From Solirubrobacterales bacterium (GTDB lineage Bacteria; Actinomycetota; Thermoleophilia; Solirubrobacterales; 70-9), in assembly GCA_020438295.1 (NCBI GenBank), contig JAGQUV010000001.1:1-64000 (forward strand): DNA of 64,000 nt, in the 5' to 3' direction. The position numbers were made by a program, and so were the translations under genes. How positions within the stretch are numbered: position 1 is the stretch's first letter; every line of letters begins with the position of its first letter. The notes beneath the pieces are model-generated. The model saw only the letters and a program-made list of their open reading frames with translations, had not been told where the DNA came from and made no database searches. Below are positions 59,576 to 64,000 of the stretch, in pieces.

Positions 59576-61285
59576 TCAGACGGTGATCCGGCCGCGCAGG
59601 CTCTCGATCAGGTCTTCCGGGAAGCCGGGGACCTTCTCCAGGTCATCGACCGACCTGTACCCGCCGAACCGCTCGCGGTAGGCCAGGATGCGGGTCGCCT
59701 GGGTGACCGAAAGGTCTGCGTCGCGGAGGTCCTCGAAGGTCGCGCTGTTCAGGTCTATCGCGTCGGGGTCGGCGCTCGATGCGGCCAGAGGGGGGCCCTC
59801 GGTGCGGTCCGCAGCTCCGGTCCTCCCCACATCCCGGCCGTCGAACATCCCGGGGCCGGTTGCCGGTGCGCTTTCCGGCCGCTCCTCCTGAATGCGCGGC
59901 GGCGGCCCGGTTTCGGCTCCCGCCGATCCGCCGCCGCCCGGTTCCGGGGGGTCGGCCGGGGCGACGCTCCGCTCTTCGAGCGCCGCGGCGGCGGCCCTTT
60001 CGGCCGACTCGGCCCGGGCCTCCGCCTCTCGCGCCCGTGCCTCTGCCCGGTCTATCCCGGAGACGACCTCGTTGAGCCGCCGTTCCCGGTCCGATTCCTC
60101 GATCTTCAGCTGGGCGAGCCGCTCGGCGAACGCAGCCCGGCGCTCGGCATCCTCAGCGCGGCGCTCGATCCGGCGCAGGCGCTCTTCGGCCTCGCGCAGA
60201 GTCCGGTCGCGCTCCTGGCTGTCGGCACTGAGCCGCCGCTCGACCGAGGCCAGCCCCGGGGTCAGCGGCGGCAACGGGTCGACCTGGTCGAGATCGCGCT
60301 CCAGCTCCTCGACCCGCTGGATCTGCTGCTCGGCCAGCGGGGCGGCCTCCGATCCGGACTGTTCGGCCTTGATCTCCTCGACTTTGGCGCGCAGACGGGC
60401 CTCGGCGTCGTGGGCCGCCTGGTCGGGGGCCTGCTCGTCGGGAGGGCTGGCCGAGCTGGCCGCCCGCCCGGCAACCGCTCCCCCGGCTGCCCCGGCCACG
60501 GCTCCGGCCGCCAGAGCGACCCCGGTCTGCGGCGCGGACGGCGCTCCGGATGTTTCGGACGCCACCTCGGAACTACCGGATGGAGCCGGCGGCGGGGCGG
60601 TCTGCGGAGCCTCGGTCACCACCGTGTCGGGCTCGGGGCCGACGGCCGGCGCGGCCGCCGACGGAGTGGCAGTGACCGCGGCCGACGGTGCGGTCTGGCT
60701 GGGCGAAGGCGGGGCCGGGATCGCGCCGCCCGAACGGGCAACTGCGGCGGCCGCCATGCGCTGATCGCGGGCGGCCTGTTTTTCAGCGGTGACCGGGTCG
60801 ACCGCGGCTCCGGTGGCGGCGCCTGCCGCCAAGCCGGCCGCGGCGGATGGTGCCTGGCGCCGGGGGTCGGCGCCACCCTTCCGGCGCAGCCGCTCTTCTT
60901 CCCGGGACCGCTGGATCGCAGCCCGCTTGCGGCGCTTCATCTCGGCAGCGCTGGGCTGACCGGCGCCTGACGTCGAGCCGGCCGGGCCTGCAGGCCGGGA
61001 CCGCCCGCGCACGATGAAGATCCCGGCCACGATCGCAGCCACGATCACGATTCCGATGATGAAGAACGGAGCGTTGTCGGTCACGAAGTCGGAAACGTCC
61101 TGAAACACGCTCTGATCACCTGAGTTCTGACCCGACGCCTCTTCCAGGGCGGAAATCTGATCGTCGCTCAGGGTGACCGGTGCCTGGTCCGCCCCGTTGC
61201 CGTCGGCGGCCTGGGCAAGTCCGGGCAGCGCGGCCGTCAGGGCCAGCGCAGCGAGGCAGATCACGAGGCTGAATCGCTTACTCAT
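59576..61285 (-). CDS. Membrane protein with coiled coil and C-terminal ComEA-type helix-hairpin-helix
   Basis: 569 residues from ATG 61285 (AAGGA about ten bases upstream; TTG 61294 is in frame). Signal peptide about 1-27, extracytoplasmic stretch to 70, one transmembrane helix at about 73-93, then Ala/Pro/Ser-rich low complexity to about 280, a long charged coiled coil (about 285-445, many ERRAEDAERRA-type heptads) and a final helix-hairpin-helix (about 508-569: IDLNSATFEDLRDADLSVTQATRILAYRERFGGYRSVDDL). ComEA-like HhH domains bind double-stranded DNA without sequence preference. If the signal is cleaved and the helix crosses once, the coiled coil and HhH lie inside. Function unknown; DNA tethering to the membrane is a guess. 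Confidence 0.75.
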   Translation of the reverse strand: MSKRFSLVICLAALALTAALPGLAQAADGNGADQAPVTLSDDQISALEEASGQNSGDQSVFQDVSDFVTDNAPFFIIGIVIVAAIVAGIFIVRGRSRPAGPAGSTSGAGQPSAAEMKRRKRAAIQRSREEERLRRKGGADPRRQAPSAAAGLAAGAATGAAVDPVTAEKQAARDQRMAAAAVARSGGAIPAPPSPSQTAPSAAVTATPSAAAPAVGPEPDTVVTEAPQTAPPPAPSGSSEVASETSGAPSAPQTGVALAAGAVAGAAGGAVAGRAASSASPPDEQAPDQAAHDAEARLRAKVEEIKAEQSGSEAAPLAEQQIQRVEELERDLDQVDPLPPLTPGLASVERRLSADSQERDRTLREAEERLRRIERRAEDAERRAAFAERLAQLKIEESDRERRLNEVVSGIDRAEARAREAEARAESAERAAAAALEERSVAPADPPEPGGGGSAGAETGPPPRIQEERPESAPATGPGMFDGRDVGRTGAADRTEGPPLAASSADPDAIDLNSATFEDLRDADLSVTQATRILAYRERFGGYRSVDDLEKVPGFPEDLIESLRGRITV

Positions 61286-61389
61286 CCGCAGCAATCCTTA
61301 CACGCCCGCCAGTCCCGGACAAACCGGGGCCCCGCCATGGTGCCGATCTTGCCGTCGAATTCGGGTCCGGTGCGGGCGGCGCCGACCGC

Positions 61390-61878
61390 TCAAGAGCGGT
61401 ACCGGCCCTTGAATTCGCGCTCGACGTCACGCTGTACATCGCGGTCGGCGATCTCGCGGCGCCGGTCCCGCCCCTCCTTGTGGCGGGCCAGCGCGAGTTC
61501 GACCTTGGCCCGCGGGCCCTTGAAGTAGATACGGGACGGGATCAAGGTCAGGCCCTTCTGCTGCGACTTGCCGATCAGGCGCTCGATCTCGGCCTTGTGA
61601 AGCAGCAGCTTGCGGGGACGCTCCGGCTCGTGGTTGTTGGTCGTGGCCGGAGCGTACGGCGGTATGTGCAGATTTCGCAACCAGACCTCGCCGTCTTCGA
61701 TCGCCGCGTACGCGTCGCCCATCTGGGCCTCGCCCTGGCGCAGCGCCTTGACCTCGGTGCCGAGCAGCGCGATCCCGGCCTCGAGCTTCTCGACCGTTTC
61801 GAACTTCTGGCGGGCCCGCCGGTTGGTCGCGACGTCACCCGACGCGGGAGCTCTCTTCTTGCCTTTCTTCTTGCCCAT
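61390..61878 (-). CDS. smpB: SsrA-binding protein SmpB
   Basis: 162 residues of the SmpB beta-barrel: NRRARQKFETVEKLEAGIALLGTEVKALRQGEAQMGDAY, GEVWLRNLHIPPY and PERPRKLLLHKAEIERL are all conserved. The C-terminal basic tail (KEGRDRRREIADRDVQRDVEREFKGRYRS) is the part that enters the empty mRNA channel. Partner of the tmRNA at 58425. ATG 61878; 46 bases after the RNase R gene stop. Confidence 0.95.
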   Translation of the reverse strand: MGKKKGKKRAPASGDVATNRRARQKFETVEKLEAGIALLGTEVKALRQGEAQMGDAYAAIEDGEVWLRNLHIPPYAPATTNNHEPERPRKLLLHKAEIERLIGKSQQKGLTLIPSRIYFKGPRAKVELALARHKEGRDRRREIADRDVQRDVEREFKGRYRS

Positions 61879-61924
61879 ACAGGGTTCAATCTAGCCGTAG
61901 GCCGGCCCCGGCCCCGGCCGTGGT

Positions 61925-63667
61925 TCAGGCCGGCTCCAGATCGACCCGGCCTCGCGGGCCGTCCACCCGTTCCACCGAAACCTCGACCGGGTCGCCGAAA
62001 CGGAAAGCCCTGCCGCTCTTCGCTCCCACCAGGGCGGTCTCCTCCGGGTTGAGATCGAACCTGTCTCCTTTCATCTTCCTGACCGGGATCAGCCCCTCGT
62101 AGCCCGCTCCCAGCTCGCCACCGAAGGTGACGAACGCTCCGGCCCCAATCACCCCCGACACCTCGCCCTCGAAGGTCTGCTTCCAGCCACGCTCGAACAG
62201 CTCCCTCTCCAGCAGGAAGGCGGCGCAGATATCGTCGGTATCGCGTTCCAGCCGGGTCGCCTCCCGCTCCATCTCGGAGCAGTTGATCGCGGCGGCAGCT
62301 ACGTCCCCGGGATCGGGGGCCCGCTCGCCCTGCCCCAGCTCGGAGAGCAGCCCCCGGTGCACGATCAGGTCCGCATAGCGCCGGATCGGCGAGGTGAAAT
62401 GCGAGTAGGCCTCACTACCCAGCCCCGCATGGCCGAGGTTCTTCTCCGAGTAACGGGCCGGTTTCAGCGACCTGAGCACGAGCGAGCCCCACGGCACCGC
62501 CCCGTGCCCACGCCGCGCCGCCTCCTTGGCAACCGAGCGGGAAGACTCGATCGCGAGCCGGCCGGCCTGGACCGGCCCGATCCCGTCCGGAACCGGCGGT
62601 GCCGGCAGGTCGAGCGAGGCGAGCTGGTCGGTCAGGCGAACGATCCGGTCCGGGTCCGGAAGTTCATGGACGCGGTACAGCGTCGGAGTCCGCTTTGCCT
62701 CGAGCAGTTTCGCGACCTGCTCGTTGGCCAGCACCATCAGCTGTTCGATCAGGCGGTGGGCCTCGGTCTGCGACTCCGCCTTCGAGCCGGTGACCTGCCC
62801 ATCGTCGTCGAAGCTGAACGACGGCTCGGTCGAGCTGACATCGAGCGTAGCTTCGGACCTTGTCTCGGCCAGTCGCGCCGCCACCTTGCGGGCAAGCCCG
62901 AGTGGCTCCGCGGCGGTCTCGGGCGGACGCTCCTGCCCGACAAAAATTCGGTCGAGTTGGTCGTAGTCAAGCCGGGCATCGGAAACCACCCGGCTCCGGT
63001 ACCAGGCGATCGAGCTCACCTCGCCGCTGCCCGAAAGGACGATCTCGCTGGTCACGGCAAGTCGCTCCTCTCCGGGTGACAGCGAGCAGACCCCTGCGCT
63101 CAGGGCGAGCGGCAGCATCGGCTCGACCGACGTAGCCACGTAGGTGCTGTTGGCTCGCCGGGCGGCCTCCGCCTCGAGGCCGGAGCCCGGCCGGACGTAG
63201 GCGGCGACGTCGGCGATGTGGATCCAGACCCTCACGCCGTCCGCTTCGCGCCGGGCCGAGACGGCGTCATCGAAATCGCGGGCGGAAGATGGATCCACCG
63301 TGAACGTCGGCAAAGCGGTCAGGTCTCGCCGGCCGCCCGGCACCTCGACCGGGTTCCCGGCCGCCGCTTCCGCCTCCGCCTCGATCGCCTGCCGGAATCC
63401 CCGGTGCCGCAGCCGTTCCAGCGTAAGGGCCTCGCTGACGTCGGTGGCGTTGTCGATCTGACCGAGGTCCCGGACGATCCTGGCCCGTCCGCCGGCGAAC
63501 TCGGCCCACGCGATCTGTCCGCGGCGGAACCTGGTCCTGCGGTCGAGCGTCGCCTGCTCTCCCGGCTCGAACAGCGGCCTGGCCACGGTGAACCGGCCGC
63601 GCCGTTCGAGCGTCGCTACGTGAAAGGTCCCCCGCCGACGACCGCGGGACCGGCCCGAACGGCTCAC
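61925..63667 (-). CDS. rnr: Ribonuclease R/II family 3'-5' exoribonuclease, short form
   Basis: 580 residues, shorter than the 750-800 of E. coli RNase R because the N-terminal helix-turn-helix and part of the cold-shock domains are reduced. The RNB domain has DPSSARDFDDAVSA (Mg-binding Asp residues) and HFTSPIRRYADLIVHR; an S1 domain lies at the C-terminus (GEVSGVIGAGAFVTFGGELGAGYEGLIPVRKM). Degrades structured RNA and, with tmRNA-SmpB, faulty mRNAs. GTG start overlaps the stop of the S41 peptidase gene (GTGA). rnr-smpB-ssrA on one strand makes a trans-translation neighbourhood. Confidence 0.92.
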   Translation of the reverse strand: MSRSGRSRGRRRGTFHVATLERRGRFTVARPLFEPGEQATLDRRTRFRRGQIAWAEFAGGRARIVRDLGQIDNATDVSEALTLERLRHRGFRQAIEAEAEAAAGNPVEVPGGRRDLTALPTFTVDPSSARDFDDAVSARREADGVRVWIHIADVAAYVRPGSGLEAEAARRANSTYVATSVEPMLPLALSAGVCSLSPGEERLAVTSEIVLSGSGEVSSIAWYRSRVVSDARLDYDQLDRIFVGQERPPETAAEPLGLARKVAARLAETRSEATLDVSSTEPSFSFDDDGQVTGSKAESQTEAHRLIEQLMVLANEQVAKLLEAKRTPTLYRVHELPDPDRIVRLTDQLASLDLPAPPVPDGIGPVQAGRLAIESSRSVAKEAARRGHGAVPWGSLVLRSLKPARYSEKNLGHAGLGSEAYSHFTSPIRRYADLIVHRGLLSELGQGERAPDPGDVAAAAINCSEMEREATRLERDTDDICAAFLLERELFERGWKQTFEGEVSGVIGAGAFVTFGGELGAGYEGLIPVRKMKGDRFDLNPEETALVGAKSGRAFRFGDPVEVSVERVDGPRGRVDLEPA

Positions 63668-64000
63668 CCGGAGCCCTGTTCGGTGGCCACCTCGTCGCCC
63701 AGCACCTCGAACGCGCGCTCGAGCTGCCGGTCCCGCCTCGCCTTCGGCGGCTGGGCCACATGGACATCGGGCTCGAGCCCCTTGCCGGCCAGCGATACGC
63801 CGTCGGCCGTCAGGAATTCGCCGACCGTCAGATCGAGCGCACCGCCGTTGTCGAGATCGATCACCTGCTGAAAGACACCTTTGCCGAAGGTCCGGGTGCC
63901 TACCACCGGCACGTCGACGTTGGTCTGGAGAGCGGCCGCCAGGATCTCGGCCGCCGAGGCCGTGTCCCGGTTGACCAGAACGGTCAGCGGGAAATCACCG
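63664..64000 (-). CDS. C-terminal processing peptidase (S41, CtpA-like), C-terminal part only
   Basis: The last 111 codons of a gene that continues beyond the window. LTVLVNRDTASAAEILAAAL holds the catalytic Ser (in TASAAE), and VVGTRTFGKG the catalytic Lys. The C-terminus ends TEQGSG. CtpA-like peptidases process or degrade extracytoplasmic proteins with exposed C-termini; a PDZ domain would be expected upstream. The codons before the first in-frame GTG (63912) belong to the gene, because the Ser motif lies there. Overlaps the RNase R gene by four bases. Confidence 0.88.
   Translation of the reverse strand, partial: GDFPLTVLVNRDTASAAEILAAALQTNVDVPVVGTRTFGKGVFQQVIDLDNGGALDLTVGEFLTADGVSLAGKGLEPDVHVAQPPKARRDRQLERAFEVLGDEVATEQGSG

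Noticed and set aside
60100-61000. Repeated GC-rich triplets on the minus strand as a DNA repeat array
   Set aside because: Explained by Ala/Pro/Ser-rich and coiled-coil coding sequence of the HhH protein.

Overview
This window is high-GC bacterial chromosome (GC well above 60 percent by eye) with densely packed genes, many four-base stop/start overlaps and frequent GTG/TTG starts. The gene content (Rpf-like transglycosylase, Ser/Thr protein kinase, RapZ, UvrC, an actinobacterial gap-pgk-tpiA cluster, GH15 glucoamylase/trehalase, RDD proteins, tmRNA with a plain EFALAA-ending tag) points to Actinomycetota. A deep lineage such as Thermoleophilia/Solirubrobacterales is my best guess; this is inference from gene order and style, not from a marker gene. 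No rRNA, tRNA, insertion sequence, prophage or CRISPR array was seen.

Layout. 1-1086: end of a cytochrome c maturation cluster (TlpA-like thioredoxin, CcmH). 1210-4658: argS, rlmH and an M48 peptidase on the minus strand. 4748-7331: metallophosphoesterase, a lipoprotein and a membrane Ser/Thr kinase. 7312-18178: minus-strand run uvrC, rapZ, an ABC-2 exporter pair, a VOC protein, gap, pgk, tpiA, gpmI, tgt. 18257-19609: enoyl-CoA hydratase and MaoC hydratase, convergent. 19636-22384: two TadE-like pseudopilins and a fusion of a TadG-like segment, an M15 peptidase and a lytic transglycosylase.

22448-36493 is the centrepiece: a phosphate/polyphosphate locus read on the minus strand. From its 5' end it holds a PhoB-type response regulator, phoU, ppx, a lone winged-helix domain, pstS, pstC, pstA, pstB, a CHAD protein, ppk1, a DUF47 PhoU-like protein, a Pit transporter and then less clearly related genes. 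Four intergenic regions in this locus carry direct repeats of the type TCACA/TAACA with an exact 11-base period, and the unit nearest the gene is always TAACA. I read this as the local PHO box. No sensor kinase is present.

36495-39854: an HDAC-like deacetylase, an HD-domain protein, a degenerate Ppx-like protein and an Rpf-like enzyme. 39891-45886: lipoate ligase family protein, RDD membrane protein, and a 1349-residue secreted subtilase-like protein with beta-propeller repeats and a very basic tail. 45888-48355: polar amino acid ABC importer. 48446-54353: an unrecognised membrane protein, a PAS-GGDEF-EAL protein and an ABC-F ATPase. 54541-58330: GH15 enzyme and a SLC13-type transporter. 58425-63667: tmRNA, a metallophosphoesterase, a membrane coiled-coil protein ending in a helix-hairpin-helix, smpB and RNase R. 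tmRNA, SmpB and RNase R are the trans-translation set. The window ends inside a CtpA-type S41 peptidase.

The observations most worth following are the 11-base-phased operators and orphan winged-helix protein of the Pho locus, the pseudo-Ppx/HD pair with a hairpin over the start codon, the TadG-M15-SLT fusion, an arginyl-tRNA synthetase without its HIGH motif, an importer whose binding protein and permease share one frame broken only by TAG, and a nuclease gene that seems to need a CTG start.
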